From contig JACVVK020000165.1 of the NCBI GenBank assembly GCA_018292915.2, positions 442,501 through 506,500 of the forward strand: a stretch of 64,000 nt of DNA, written 5' to 3'. The position numbers were made by a program, and so were the translations under genes. This stretch comes from Batillaria attramentaria (Eukaryota; Mollusca; Gastropoda; Batillariidae). Below, piece after piece: positions 20,130 through 32,477 of this stretch. The notes beneath the pieces are model-generated. The model ran no database searches. It saw nothing but the letters and a program-made list of their open reading frames with translations, and had not been told where the DNA came from. Position 1 is the stretch's first letter. Each line of letters opens with the position of its first letter.

Positions 20130-22512
20130 ATGGCTCACAATCACATGGACCACGGCATGATGGCCACCACCATGGGCCCTCACATGGACCACAACACCTC
20201 CATGGACCCACACATGGGACACGTCCACAACACCACTATGGATCCGCACATGGGACACCACACCACTATGGATCCGCATGCTGGCCACGGCGGTCAGGGT
20301 GGTGTCGCCGGTCACTCTATGCAGGCAAGGCTCTCGTAGTGACCTCTCGTGACCATTCACTCCCTGTTAAACTTCAAAGGGTTTTTTTTTCTTAGCATTT
20401 CAAACATTCACAAATTCTTCAGAACTGTTTAGCATTGTGCCTCTGGTGGCCATAACTACTTTAAAGGGACATGTCTCAACATGCCAAAGGTTCAGTTTTC
20501 AAATTTTTCGGAGCTGTCTATGTGATGTTTTGCATTATACGTACAGTGACCATTCACCTTCCTGAAAAACTTCCTGACCTGAAAAGGGAGATCTTTCAGC
20601 ATTTCAGAGGTTGACAAATCATTCGGAGATGTTTACAGGATGTTTAGCTTTGTGTCGTTCGGAGTTACACACTTCAAGTTGCAGCATAATTTAGCAGACA
20701 GAAACCAAAATGCACAGTGCTAAAAATTAAATAAAGAAAATATAGCACAGCATAGTTTAGCAGACAGAAACCAAAATGCACAGTGCTAAAATGTAATAAA
20801 GAAAGTGCAGCTCTGGTTGAGTGCTGGCTATTTTGAGTGTGGTTTTTAACTTTTTTATGCTCCCTTGAAGGCTTGCTGCATATTTTATTGATGATTTTAC
20901 TATTTTGGACCTTTTGGACCGTATCTGTGTTACAGATGTTTTTCCATACTGGGGTTATGGAGTATATTCTGTTTGAGCAGCTGCTTACGGAAAACACTAA
21001 AGGTGAGAACACACACACACACACACTTATGCACACACACACACACACACACACAACAGAACAACAGAAGTTCAGGGATTAAAATCTTCTATCTTTTGGC
21101 GGATTTCCACCTTTGGCTAAAAGTTTTCTTTCCCCCAGAAAGTGTATTTCCTCCTCTGAAGCATTTAAAGTTATGCCAAAACGCACCAAATTGTATAGGG
21201 TTTTGGGGTTTGTTTTTTTTGTCTAACTCTAAACATTTTCCTCCCCCAAAAGTGTTTGCATAGATCTCTGAAGCACTTAAAATCATGACACCCCTAGCAT
21301 AGGACGTCTGCTTTGCAGATGCGCTCTCGTGGCTTTGCCACTTTGTGACTTAATACTACACACGTTTCCCCCTTTCGGATCATGGACCATTTTGAGGCCT
21401 GGAAGTTCCTTGATGCTTTTGAGCACCCTCAGGTGTCGCCAAACTGTACCAATCACCAGTGACTCAGAAGGAATTCACCAGTCCCAAATTTTTCCTGAGT
21501 TTTATAATGGCAAACCTTCATTTTGTTTTAGGAATCGTGTGCGCGTGTCTTGTGGTGTTTGTGCTGGCGGTGCTGTACGAGGGACTGAAGTTTTTCCGTG
21601 AGTATCTGTTGAGGCAGGCCACCGTACGGCAGAACATGAACCGCTACACCGTCTCCACTGTCTTCTCGTCCAACAACAAGAGCGACATGGTCACAGTGGA
21701 GCAACCTGGCATCGGGTGAGTAGAAATCCTGTCATAAATTATATAGAGTTTGCCTCCGATTACGGAAAATACACCACATGAGTTTGTTAATTTCAACAAC
21801 AGAAAAAACTAAAACGAGTTTTAGCAAGCAGTTTTCAGTCAAAATTAACAAACGAATGTGGTGTCTTTTACCTAATCGGGCACACCGAATTGTGAAAATT
21901 ATTTGTACATGTACCACATCTGTGCCTGCGGATTTCCACCTCTGGCTGAACATTAAAATGTGTCTTTCCTTCTCTGAAGCACTGAAAAACCATGCTGAAA
22001 CGCATCAGATTATACAGATTTTGGTCTTATTCTAAAACATTTCCTCGAATAGAGTGTTTCCTCCTCCGAAGCACTTAAAATCAGGTCAAAATGCATCAGA
22101 TTGCACAGATTTTAGTCTGTTCCCCCCCCCCCCCCCCAAAAAAAAAAAAAAAAAAAAACCAACAAAAACAAAAAAATTTCCAGATGGAGCATGCCCCCAG
22201 ACGCGTGTAGCACAACATGTCTGCTTTGTAGACACGCATTTACTCCTTTTCGATCATAGACCATTTTAAGCCTTATTACTATTATGGCCCCTACATTTCA
22301 CTGTTTACAGGAGGCGCATGTTGACCGGGTCGCACGGCCTCCAGACGGTTCTTCACATGCTGCAGGTGTTCATCAGTTACTGCCTTATGCTCATCTTCAT
22401 GACCTACAACGTCTGGCTCTGTCTTTCCATCATACTCGGCGCTGGTGTCGGATACTTCATCTTCGGCTGGCAACGGGCGGTCGCCGTCGACATCAACGAA
22501 CATTGTCACTGA
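20130..22512 (+). CDS. SLC31A1: CTR1-type high-affinity copper transporter, four exons
   Basis: Exons 20130-20324, 20936-21002, 21532-21715 and 22311-22512 (195+67+184+202 nt) encode 215 residues, and all phases agree. The N-terminus is Met/His-rich with MDPHMGH-type repeats, the extracellular copper-capturing part of CTR1 proteins. [15 protein letters not shown] precedes transmembrane segment 1, which ends [16 protein letters not shown]. Segment 2 carries the conserved M-x3-M (MLIFM). Segment 3 is glycine-rich ([11 protein letters not shown]). The protein ends in His-Cys-His, the usual CTR1 copper-transfer motif. CTR1 works as a plasma-membrane homotrimer importing Cu(I). An acceptor at 20095-20097 implies a non-coding upstream exon. 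Intron 1 appears to use a GC donor (CAG|GCAAGG). Confidence 0.93.
20345..20660. repeat. diverged tandem repeat of about 115 bp in intron 1
   Basis: Three diverged units share 'gtgaccattcac', 'cttcctgaa', 'cagcatttca' and 'gatgttta' segments. Confidence 0.4.
20683..20805. repeat. two tandem copies of about 62 bp
   Basis: 'tttagcagacagaaaccaaa' followed by 'atgcacagtgctaaaa' occurs twice in a row in intron 1 of the transporter. Confidence 0.85.
21073..21401 (+). mobile_element. family C6 element in copper-transporter intron 2
   Basis: It begins CAGGGATTAAAATC and ends GAGGCCTG, flanked on both sides by GAAGTT (21067-21072, 21402-21407). The body matches the copies at 18153 and 28224. Confidence 0.8.
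21925..22275 (+). mobile_element. degenerate family C6 copy in intron 3
   Basis: It shares 'ggatttccacctctggct', repeated 'gaagcact' segments and 'gaccattttaagcc' with the other copies. The left terminus is lost and a C/A homopolymer run interrupts it near 22122-22157. Confidence 0.6.
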
Positions 22513-23605
22513 TGCATCGGGTCATGCACTCGTAGAAATCTTTGACAATTTTATTTTTGAAAAAAAAAAAAAAATGGAATTTGAAGTTGTTGGTTGAGGG
22601 ACCCTTCGACATTAAAAAAAAGGTTATTGTTGGAGGTGGGCAGAGATGATTTGTGAGTTGCACGTGGTTTGTGATAGGGGCTAGTAACCAACCCATACTT
22701 ACTCTATATCCCTGCCCAGCTGGTATCCACTGTCTTTACGGGACCCATAATTAGGAATTGTGTCCCCTTTGTATATATATGCATAGGTTACATTGCCATA
22801 AGTCTACCGAACAAAACTGGCATTGCTTCACAATCTTTAGCTAAGTTTGGTTTGGTCCCCCCCCCCCCCCCTCTTTTTTGTTTTGTTTTTTAGAATCTGG
22901 TCGAATTTATTTCTGTGCTTCATTCTGAAACATCATTAAATGCTGTGTTTTTATAGCAAAACGAGTTTGATGTTTGAAGAATAAGGCTGAGACTTTTGTC
23001 CAATTGCTACAACGTGGGCATCTTCTCTCTACTAAGTATATATGTATCTTCTTCGGGATCCAGTCCCACCCGTAATAGATCTGTATTGATTCCTGCCAGT
23101 CGTTTTTCTGAAGCTTGTTCTAATGAGAGCTTGGTATGCGCAAGATTTTAAAAGAATCAGTACAAGTTACTGCATGGGCTCATGTGGTCTTACAGGGTTC
23201 AACTGTTGCCAAAGTGGATAACTTTTTTTGTTTTTTTTCACGGGTCTTTGGAATGAACAGGAATTAGAACTGACAATTGAAGTGGTTCAAGTTTTCGTCA
23301 GTAAAGTACTCACAATTGTGTGATGCGTGTTGTCGAGTCCTCGCTTTATTTTCAACAGGCTTAGTTTCTATGGAGGGCTATCAGTGTCTACAGGGTTTGA
23401 AGCGTAGATTGTGATTGATTATTCTTTTTGTTTGTCTTGACTGGTTTGGATTAGTGTGGTTTTGTTAGCTTGTAAATTAGAGCAAAATACTATGGTTATG
23501 TTTGTGTTTTTTTATGTGAATCCTTCATTGTAGGGTTGTGAATATGCGTGTAATGAACAAGCAGGGGGGTTTTTCATCGAGATTCAACATTGTCACAGGT
23601 GCACG

Positions 23606-23701
<96 letters not shown>

Positions 23702-24083
23702 GATAGATACATTGCACTTTACATTACATTCCTTTTTTTTTTCCTCCTTTGAAAGCAGGTGTCAACTTGTGTCAGGCCTTAACATTTATCGTTGTTTGTG
23801 GTCTGTTCCGTTCACAGTGTTTGTTCATCATATCACAACATTGTACAACTTTGTCTTCAGATGTCTGACTTATGTGCCAAGCCACTTCCTCATTATGGAC
23901 ATTTTAATGTTTAGTAACTTCTTTATTGTCTGTGGCCATCTATTGGTCAGTGAAAATGCTGTTAGAAAGTTGTCCCCCCCCCCCTCCCCCCACAGCCATG
24001 ACATACTTGAAGGGAGATTATCCATTTTTGTGTTCTTTAGTGCCCAGTTGCCTGGGTTGTATCCCCTAAAGGTCAAGCTTTAG
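22513..24083. other. 3' UTR/intergenic stretch after the copper transporter
   Basis: No coding region. It should hold the transporter 3' UTR, but no clear nearby AATAAA was found; a later one at 28770-28775 is followed by GT-rich sequence. The region contains poly-C (22858-22870) and a long (CA)n run. Confidence 0.4.
23605..23698. repeat. (CA)n microsatellite
   Basis: About 94 bp of near-perfect CA repeat. Confidence 0.95.
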
Positions 24084-24635
24084 CCGGCTCTTAACTGGGC
24101 ACTGTGGAGCGCCACAGCGTTGTGCACACATGTGACACAGTTGTGATTTTGGGGGTTTCCACCACTGTGGCGTCAGCACAGCTGGTGGGGTTTCCAATAG
24201 CGCCAGCTGTGACTGTGGGTTCCACAACAGATTCTGATTGGCTGTACTGCGTCACTCAGCACGCAAGCATGGCGGACAGTGCATCCTCAGTTGCGTTATT
24301 GCCTGAACAGACTTCAGTGTTTATAGACCAGTGCATCCTCAGTTGCGTTATTACCTGAACAGACGTCAGTGTTTATAGACCTTTCTGAAAGACATTTGTG
24401 TCTTTGGGACTTCAGTGATAAAGAGGACTTCATAGACCGGACGGCTGGCCTCCGAGCTCTGCTTGCCATTGCGGACGCTGTGGGTGTGGGATGGTATTGT
24501 ATCGTGATCGTTGTGTTTCACTGTGCACAGCTGCCTTTGTTTAGTTTTATAGTTAGGAGACGCACCGAGCGCAACGACTATAAATTATGATATGGCGCAT
24601 GTTTGTTTTGTGCACTGTGCCCAGTTAAGAGCAGG
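24084..24635. mobile_element. inverted-repeat element, possible CTTTAG duplication
   Basis: CCGGCTCTTAACTGGGCAC at the left faces CCTGCTCTTAACTGGGCAC (inverted) at the right, with CTTTAG outside both ends. Inside, about 53 bp ('gcatcctcagttgcgtta...') is tandemly duplicated at about 24278-24384. A third 'agtgcccagtt' lies just left at 24041, so the boundary is uncertain. Confidence 0.5.
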
Positions 24636-24641
24636 CTTTAG

Positions 24642-26386
24642 GAGGAATAATCAGTACCGTGCAAGAGGGTGGAGAGATGTACTCCGGAACAGCAGAGTGA
24701 AAAACTGTTTTACATATCACTACTTGTTGTTTCAGTCCTGTTAGTGTAGAAGCTTCTCACTGCCTTTATTGTGCACCAGTCAGATACATGTACGCAGTTT
24801 TATATTGTCCATGGAACCCCCAAAAACTCATTTTGCGTGGACAGAAAAATATTGTCTGTGGAACGTCAGTTTTGTGAGAAAAAAGATTTTCAGCGTTTCA
24901 GGTAGTTCTGTTTTGAGAAAGGCCCCTTGCCCACTTTGGCAATTTCCAGGCATCCCTTTCTGGGCAGTTCCAGTGTCTGACCATGACAGTGCTGTCTCTT
25001 GTTTATTATTTGCAAAACATCAGTGTCTCAGGGGTGACACTTTCCACCGCCAGGGCGGAAATCCTTATTTTAAAATCTCCAAAATTACGAAAGCCTTTTT
25101 TAAGGTAAAATTTGAAAAAATAAAATAAAATTTTTAAAAGTTTCCATTTGAGTTCTGATCCAAGTTCTCCTACAACCGTAACCATGATGCTTAGTCTGTT
25201 GCGTCCCCACCCCCCACCCCCCACCCCCCAATGTCGTTTCTTGTTGTTTCCTTCCTTCAATTTTTCTAGCACGTCATCCTTGATGTCCTGATTTTGAGAA
25301 TCTGATGACGTATAACGCATGAACCGTTTCAGACAGAAAAGCTTGGTGTGGCATAGACTGTGGAGTTTTCAGTCTTCACCACACTTTGCCTACATTACAG
25401 GTGTGAGTTATGTCTTCCTGTGATAATTACACTGGTTTGTGTTTTGACACGTGCTTGCCATAACGCCTTGTCCATGGCCATTGCATTGAAACAAGGTATA
25501 TGTAGATGTCTACATAAATATACATGTACATACACAAAGTGATGACAATGCAAATGATGTGTTAGATCATAAATCCGAGATACTCTTATATATATATCAT
25601 ACTGTGATCACGAAGCCTAATTTTGCCGGAAGAGTGTCTTTCCAGCTGTGTGTGGGTTTTATTTTGGTTGTTGTTGTTTTTATTTAGTGATGACTGTCAC
25701 CGGTACTATTAGTCATACGGTCAGTTGTGGTGACAGTGTTCAGTCGTGGTGTTATTTGAACCAGGGGAAAAAAAAGGAACAGGGAAGGGGGGGGGGGGGG
25801 GTAAAAAGGGAGATGGTTATAGGTGAGGATACCGCTGCATTAAAATAGCATTGTGTGCAGAGAGCAGAACTCCGAGACGCTATTGCTACCATCACAAGGC
25901 TTCAAATGGGGAGACCTCTGTTTTGGAACAGTTGTGCTCAGGCATGAGTTCAGTTTTCTAGCCTTTCAGTGGAATTCCACCACCTCTAGGCCAATTTCCA
26001 CCCTTCTGTTTTTTTGTTGCTGTTGTTGTTTATTGGCCGTTCTGCTGCCCCCCCCCCCCCCCCAAAAAAAAAAAAAATAAAATAAAAATAAAAGTGTGAG
26101 AAGCAGGACAGTTTATCAGACATTCAGTATCACATATCATTCATGTCAGGCGTGAGTTTAGCCAGCCCTAGGCCAGTTTCCGCTGTTTGTTTTCTTGTGT
26201 GTGTTTTTGCGGTGGTTTTGCATTCGACCGCGAGGGGGGGAAAAAAGGAAAAGGTCAGACAAACCGCTGTTGGTTTTTTAGGAGCGCTTGACATCGCCGT
26301 CTTTTCCCCTTTTTCTTATTGCAACACTGTATTCCTCTTTTTTGGGGGAGTGGGAAAACCAGTATGCTGAGAATAGCATTAGATAG
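24642..26386. other. non-coding stretch with homopolymer runs
   Basis: No coding region recognised. It contains G-run, C-run and A-run tracts (25787-25801, 26050-26093) and a 'cccccacc' repeat near 25206. Confidence 0.4.
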
Positions 26387-26569
26387 TACAGTAGAACCTC
26401 TTTTGGGTGACCATCCCTTAGAGAGACCACCTGCCTGTGCAGACCAATGTTACAATGATCCTGGGTTGCAATTCTTCACTGTCTGAGGCTTCTTTTGGAC
26501 GACCACCTCTCTTATAAGACCATTCTTATCTTGCCATAGGGGTGGTCGCCCAAAAGAGGTCGTACTGTA
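26387..26569. mobile_element. second pogo/Tigger-like MITE copy
   Basis: It begins TACAGTAGAACCTCTTTTGG and ends 'ggtcgtactgta'. The length is 183 bp, the same as the 19058-19240 copy, in inverted orientation. Confidence 0.7.
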
Positions 26570-26865
26570 GTTGGGTACATGCATGCTTACGTCGTTTCAC
26601 AGTTGAGCAGTGGCAGTTGCACGGACAGTGCACATGAAATGTAAATAATGTTCTCATCCTTCGCGGATCACATTGATATTCGCATAATGTATTGAAATAG
26701 TGCATTTAACAGATACTTAGAGAACCAGTCTACTTTTATTATCTTCTAAGTTTTGTTGTTTCCTGTATACTTTCTCTCCACGTATTTAGGCAGATACTTT
26801 ATGTTGCGTTTTTGTTGCTGCTGTTTTTGTTGCTGTTGTTTTTGTTGTTGTTTAGTGAGATGGTT

Positions 26866-26990
26866 GGCTCAACTGGTAAAGTGTCAGACTCCAAGTTGAA
26901 GGGTCTCAGGTTCCAACCCAGCAGGGTAAAATTTGTACAGGTCATGTTTTGGTCAGTGTCTCTGTTTTTGAACGGACACCCAAGTGTAAA
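26866..26990 (+). mobile_element. tRNA-like SINE head fragment
   Basis: 'ggctcaactggtaaagtgt' (box A-like) and 'ggttccaaccc' (box B-like) are spaced as in a tRNA, but lack a full cloverleaf and are followed by unrelated sequence. Confidence 0.4.
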
Positions 26991-28217
26991 TCTTTAAAAC
27001 ACACACTCACGATTCTTTCAAGCATCAGTTTTGAAATTTAGCTATGTGTCATTGGGGTTCTTAAAGTAAACTTCCATTGTTGTTTCTGTTGTTCTTGAAC
27101 CTAACTGAGAGAAACATTTTGTGCTAAGTATGTTTAACCATCACACATTACAGCAAAATTGTATTCTATATATAGTGTCTTGTGTAATCACCTGTATAAA
27201 CAAAAATGTGAATTGAGCAGGCACAAATACCTTTGTGCTGTGCTTCTAAGCTGGTAATGCACATGTTTGTCGAAGTTGTTAATGTTGCGTTTTAGATGAA
27301 TCTCTGTTTTTAGATTTTAAGTGTTCGCTCTCTCCCCCTACACCCCACCCACCCCTCTATTTTCCCCTTTATTTTTGCTGGCGGAAATAGATCTTGAGGT
27401 GTTTGTCTAAAATTCCTTTTGGTGAAGGTGCTACTGAGCGTGCAAGTTTGGGGTAAAAAAAAAATGTTCTAGCCACACAAAGGTATTACATGTATCTATA
27501 TTGGAGTGTGTGAAAGAAGGGAATCTCTGGTAACACGCAAAATCAAAAATGTACTTGCTTTAAAGTTTTTTTTTAGTTTTTTTTTTTAACTGTGATGGGA
27601 AAACACAGTGACCAAACATTGCATACATATTCATAGAGCTTGTGAATAACGATGAGACCTTTCAGCACATTCCTTTCAGTAAACGCGGTTCAGACCTCAA
27701 AGGTCAAGGTCAGTAGATGATGAAATCACATACGAGAGTAGAGGATGACTCACCACTTCCCTGTGAATCCATGGACATATTTATTCAGTATATATCCGCA
27801 TGTTACAGTAACATCAACATGTACCAATAGTGACTAATACTGGCATGTTACAGGCTTCAATATTTGTAAACTACAAAATGATTCCACAGTAAAGAAGGAA
27901 ATCCAGTTCACTCATTTATTGAGACAGAGAAATCTTGTCATGGGCATGTACCGATGAATTTGTCTGCAAATACTGTACGTAAAATGTGTGCAATATGTTC
28001 TCATTTAAAAAAATTTACACATTATGTAGTGTCACTGTCAAAAACTTACACGCTACACATTGTAGACTGTGTATCTAGTTTTGTATGAAAAAAAACATGT
28101 CTGTACATTCACATTTTGTTGGTTGTAGTGAGGCAAAATAGGTCACAGTCCTTGGAAATATGGTTAATGCCTTATTATTATTATTTATTGTTTTTAACAA
28201 ACAAGAAAGCAGATCAC
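26991..28217. other. AT-rich non-coding stretch
   Basis: Nothing recognised. Confidence 0.35.
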
Positions 28218-28223
28218 CAATTT

Positions 28224-28554
28224 CAGGGCTTAAAATTTACCACCTTTCAGCAGATTTCCACCTTTGGTGAAAAATTTTCCTCCCCCCAAAAGTGTGATTC
28301 CTCTGGCTCTGAAGCACGTAAAATCATAGATTGTGGTCTAATTCTAAGATATTTCCTCCAAACAGAAGTGTTTCTTTCTCTGAAGCACTTCGTTAAACTC
28401 CCAAACACCCACCCTCTGAAGCACTGAAAATCATGCCAAAATGCATCAAATTTCACGGATTTTAGTTTGTTTGTTTTTTGTTTGTTTTTTAAAATCTGGG
28501 GAGCGTGCACCCGGTCACCCCAAGTGACCCCCTTTTGGATCATTTTAAGCCCAG
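28224..28554 (+). mobile_element. family C6 element, 6-bp target duplication
   Basis: It begins CAGGGCTTAAAAT and ends ATTTTAAGCCCAG, an inverted terminal repeat of about 11 bp. CAATTT flanks it at 28218-28223 and 28555-28560. Confidence 0.78.
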
Positions 28555-29096
28555 CAATTTGTTGAAAATTGCATTGTACTTTCCAGCTTCAGGTGTTTTT
28601 CTCTGTCAGCTTTTCACAGTGTTGTGAATATTTTAGATATGCTTCATTTTCTCAGAGAATACTTTTGAATATAATATTATATTCAGAAAAAGTAAAAGTA
28701 CGCCAAAACCATTTTTCAAATGTTTGATTTTATGTAGTCTTCATCTGTAAAAAAAAAAAAAAAAATGTCAATAAAGTTACAGCTGATATGAAAATCAGAA
28801 CATCACTTTTGTGTGTGTGTGCGTTTTCTGTCATGGGTGTTACTATTGGTCCATATGTGATAGCTTAAAGGTGCAGGTGATATTCAGCAGTATGAAGCAC
28901 TGAATCACTTTTAGAAAGAAACTGTTGTTTTTTTGTGTGTTCTGTTTTTTGTTTGTTGTTAGTATTTGTTTTTCCTAATTTTTTTATGTTGTTGGTTTGT
29001 TTGGGTTTTTTTTGTTTTGTTTTGATTTTTGTTTGTTTTTTGTTTTTTTTTTGGGGGGGGGGGGGGGGTGTGGAGTACAAATGTTCACCTTCACCG

Positions 29097-29098
<2 letters not shown>

Positions 29099-29149
<51 letters not shown>
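29099..29149. repeat. (CA)n microsatellite
   Basis: About 50 bp of CA repeat, preceded by T-rich and G-run sequence (29041-29069). Confidence 0.95.
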
Positions 29150-29150
<1 letters not shown>

Positions 29151-29522
29151 GCTGCAAGGTACATGTTTCCAAACTGACTGAATGACAGTGCTGCACTGCT
29201 TTTAGCTTTCTTCTATTGTGTTTATCGTTATGACAACAGCTTCGTTTTTGTTTTGTGAAACAAACCCATCTGATGTCCTGCAGATGAAGAAATGGTTGGG
29301 AACTTTCTTCATAGTTAAACACGTATTATTTTATGTATGACATGTAGCGTATGTCCTATTAGTTACCAGTGGACATTTGGAACGCTGGGTCAGTGGTTTT
29401 TTTTGTCCGAACGTCTGTTGCCATCCAAAACACTGGCATAATAGCTTGAGTCTGTGCCAGAAATGTAAAATGTTGGGGGGAGGAGGGGGGGCATTAACAC
29501 ACACACACATACTACACTTAGC

Positions 29523-29525
<3 letters not shown>

Positions 29526-29558
<33 letters not shown>
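29526..29558. repeat. (CA)n microsatellite
   Basis: Short perfect CA run. Confidence 0.9.
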
Positions 29559-29559
<1 letters not shown>

Positions 29560-29673
29560 CCTGCGCCGTCCAAGCCACAAACTCTGCCTCGGTTACGCGG
29601 CGGTCACCTGAAAAATAATGGCGAGGGTTGGAACAGGTGCAGTCAGAACGTATAACTGGGTTGTCAAGTTCAT

Positions 29674-30105
29674 GTGTGTGTGTGTGCAAGTGTCAGGGTG
29701 GTATCTGTGTGTGTGTGTGTGTGTTTGTCAGTGTGTGTGCAAGTGTCAGGGTGGTATCTGTGTGTGTGTGCGTGTTCGTCAGTGTGTGTGTGTGTGTGTC
29801 AGTGTGTGTGTGTGTGTGTGTGTTCGTCAGTGTGTGTGTGTGTGTGCAAGTGTCAGGGTGGTATCTGTGTGTGTGTGTGTGTGTCAGTGTGTGTGTGTGT
29901 GTGTGTGCAAGTGTCAGGGTGGTATCTGTGTGTGTGTGTGTGTGTTCGTCAGTGTGTGTGTGTGTGTGCAAATGTCAGGGTGGTATCTCTGTGTGTGTGT
30001 GTTCGTCAGTGTGTGTGTGTTTGTCAGTGTGTGTGTGTGTGTGTGTGCAAGTGTCAGGGTGGTATCTGTGTGTGTGTGTGTGTGTTTGTCAGTGTGTGTG
30101 TTTGT

Positions 30106-30150
<45 letters not shown>
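29674..30150 (+). repeat. compound minisatellite within (GT)n
   Basis: About seven copies of 'caagtgtcagggtggtatct' are separated by (GT)n runs of variable length carrying 'ttcgtcag' or 'tttgtcag'. Open frames through it encode only Cys-Val repeats and are not genes. Confidence 0.9.
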
Positions 30151-30151
<1 letters not shown>

Positions 30152-31172
30152 CACCGACCGAACGGTCAACGCTGAAGAACAACAGCCGGCCGTAAGACCG
30201 TCTGAGACAATATTTAGTTTTATTGACTCCTGCTCGGCAACACTGGACAAACAGCACAGCATGCAATTTTCATTCAGTTTACCGATCCGTGACTCCAAGA
30301 CGGAGTATTGATGTGATAATCCATGTCAACTGCTGCTCAATTTTTTCTCTCTTTTTTGTTTGTTTGTTTGTTTGTTTGGTGTTTTGTTGTGTTTATCCGG
30401 TGTTCGCTCTCTACCCTCAGTGCATCTCACACATTCACTGAGTGCACAGTGTTCAGTGCCGGAAGCCGGAAATGTTACTTTACTCGTCGGTACCACGGGG
30501 TTGAAGTTGTTTGGCTTACAGTTCCCATGGTGACGGCCATCGTGATGAAGAAACATGCGCCGGTCTGACAAACAGTCTGCTGCGAGAGGCCACAGGGCAA
30601 TTCTGGCTGGTGGCAGTGTAGTGCCACTGTCGCGGTGTGTGTGTGTGTGTGTGTGTGTTGTCGGATCTTTTGAGTTTCTCAGCAAACTGAGCTTAATCAG
30701 TGCTGATGTGAATGAAATGCCAACTCATAGCCACAACTCAGTGCATCGTCCCACGCCGGGGGGATAGTTAAAACTCAAGTTCATACTAATTCGAACAACA
30801 ACAACAACAACAAAATTCCAGTTTCGATTTAAGCTTGTTTGACTGTGGGCGGTACTGTACATACAACACAAAGTACAGTGCAGCTAACATTTGATATTCT
30901 ATTCAGTGTACCAACCTGTATTGAGACATCTTCAAGTCTCACTTCCGCTGTAGTTTAGCCTAGTTTAGCTGACTTTGACTCGGACGGAGTGTGCCCCACT
31001 CACCGACAGCGTGCACAGTCTTTGCCTGTAGTGCCGGCAGCTGGGTTCGCTGCTGGGCCTAGTCAGTCGATCTTGGTACCGACCGTGCTCAGACTGACGG
31101 TCACTGAGCCGAGGCCGGGTGCCCATGCAGTCCTGAAGTGTAATGACATTTGAGTCCGGTAGACGGAATGTG

Positions 31173-31224
<52 letters not shown>

Positions 31225-31480
31225 GCCGGTGGCACACACACACACACACTGACACCGGCACCGACGGCGGATATGGTTGCGGTCTCAGTGGCATCACCGT
31301 GACCGACATCGATTCAGTCCTGGAGCGAGATTTTCTTCTATACCCATGCGCCACAGGGGTTACATGCCTTGTCCCCCCACCCACCCGCTCCTGTCGCGCT
31401 AATAATGAACTAAGATTTTACTCCCCGCCAGTCGCGCCGACTCAGCACGCTGATGAAATGCTCTAGATTCGATGCGGCCT
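30151..31480. other. non-coding upstream region of the synthase gene
   Basis: No coding region. Short GT/CA microsatellites occur at 30634-30659 and 31178-31222, with GC-richer sequence toward 31.5 kb. Confidence 0.4.
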
Positions 31481-31499
31481 TGAAACGCTAGGACTGGCT

Positions 31500-31735
31500 G
31501 AGGACGCCGGGGAGGCGGCACCAACATCACACACACCGCACACACACGCGCGCTCTGACGTTGACCGTGCGGCGCAAGGGCTGCCCATGTCCACCTCCAC
31601 TTTTAGCGCGACTGGCAGGTTCAGCGGAAACACACAAACGTTTCAATCTGTTGTCTGAGGGCACGAGTGTGACAGTGACGGACGTGCAGTAATACGACAA
31701 GCTGGTTTGACGGAATACGCTCACTTCTCGAGAAG
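31500..31735 (+). other. candidate non-coding first exon of argininosuccinate synthase
   Basis: GC-rich sequence ends at a strong donor, gagaag|gtaagag (exon end 31735). The next acceptors are 'atattttcag' and 'actatatag' (about 32438-32458), just before the start codon. The transcription start is not determined. Confidence 0.45.
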
Positions 31736-32477
31736 GTAAGAGCCGGCTGTGCCGTGTTATAGTTTTGTCGTGCAGTTTGTTATCATAACAGAGACACTAG
31801 TGGCCCAGTGTACGCGTGCTGACACTGAGTGACTCTGATTACTGAACTTGAAGATGTCGCAGAGGTCCTGTCGGGTCTGTCTCAGATACTAGTCCGAGTC
31901 AGCCTTCTGCACCGTTGGAACGGATTAAAAACTGACTTGTTCCCGACAGACAAAACGATGTAGCGTGTTTTACTGACTGGAGGTGACTGTTATGTATGTC
32001 GCTGCTCAGCGATACACTGCATTTCTGTCGGCTGTCAGTTCAACTGGTACATCACCCCCCCCCCCCCCATCACCCCTTCACAAAGCCAGCCCTGCCCCCT
32101 CCATCCCCCCCCCCCGCCCCCGCCCCTGCCCCTGCCCCTGCCCCATCTCGTTCACCTATTCTTACACACGTGGCACGCTGCACGCTGTTTTGTGAAGCTG
32201 ATGCAACAGCGCCCCTCCCCCCCCCCCCCCCCCGGCCATTCCCACTACCTTCAAGTTTCATCCCAACATTCACAAACTGATGGTGGTGTTTGGAGGGATG
32301 TATAATTATGGATTGGAATCCATCCTTGACTGCCACATTTACTCTGATATGTTTTAATTGTCACTTGTGTTGCGCATTTTATTGGTTACAGATTTCAGGG
32401 TTTTTTTTAGTCAGTCGTGAATTGTTTGTGAATATTTTCAGCATGTTATACTATATAGGTGAGAGATTCCAAAGAGG

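Noticed and set aside
29618..30311. Long open frames (173-227 codons) of Cys-Val-rich protein
   Set aside because: They translate the (GT)n/compound minisatellite in all frames; no family resemblance and no splice or start context.
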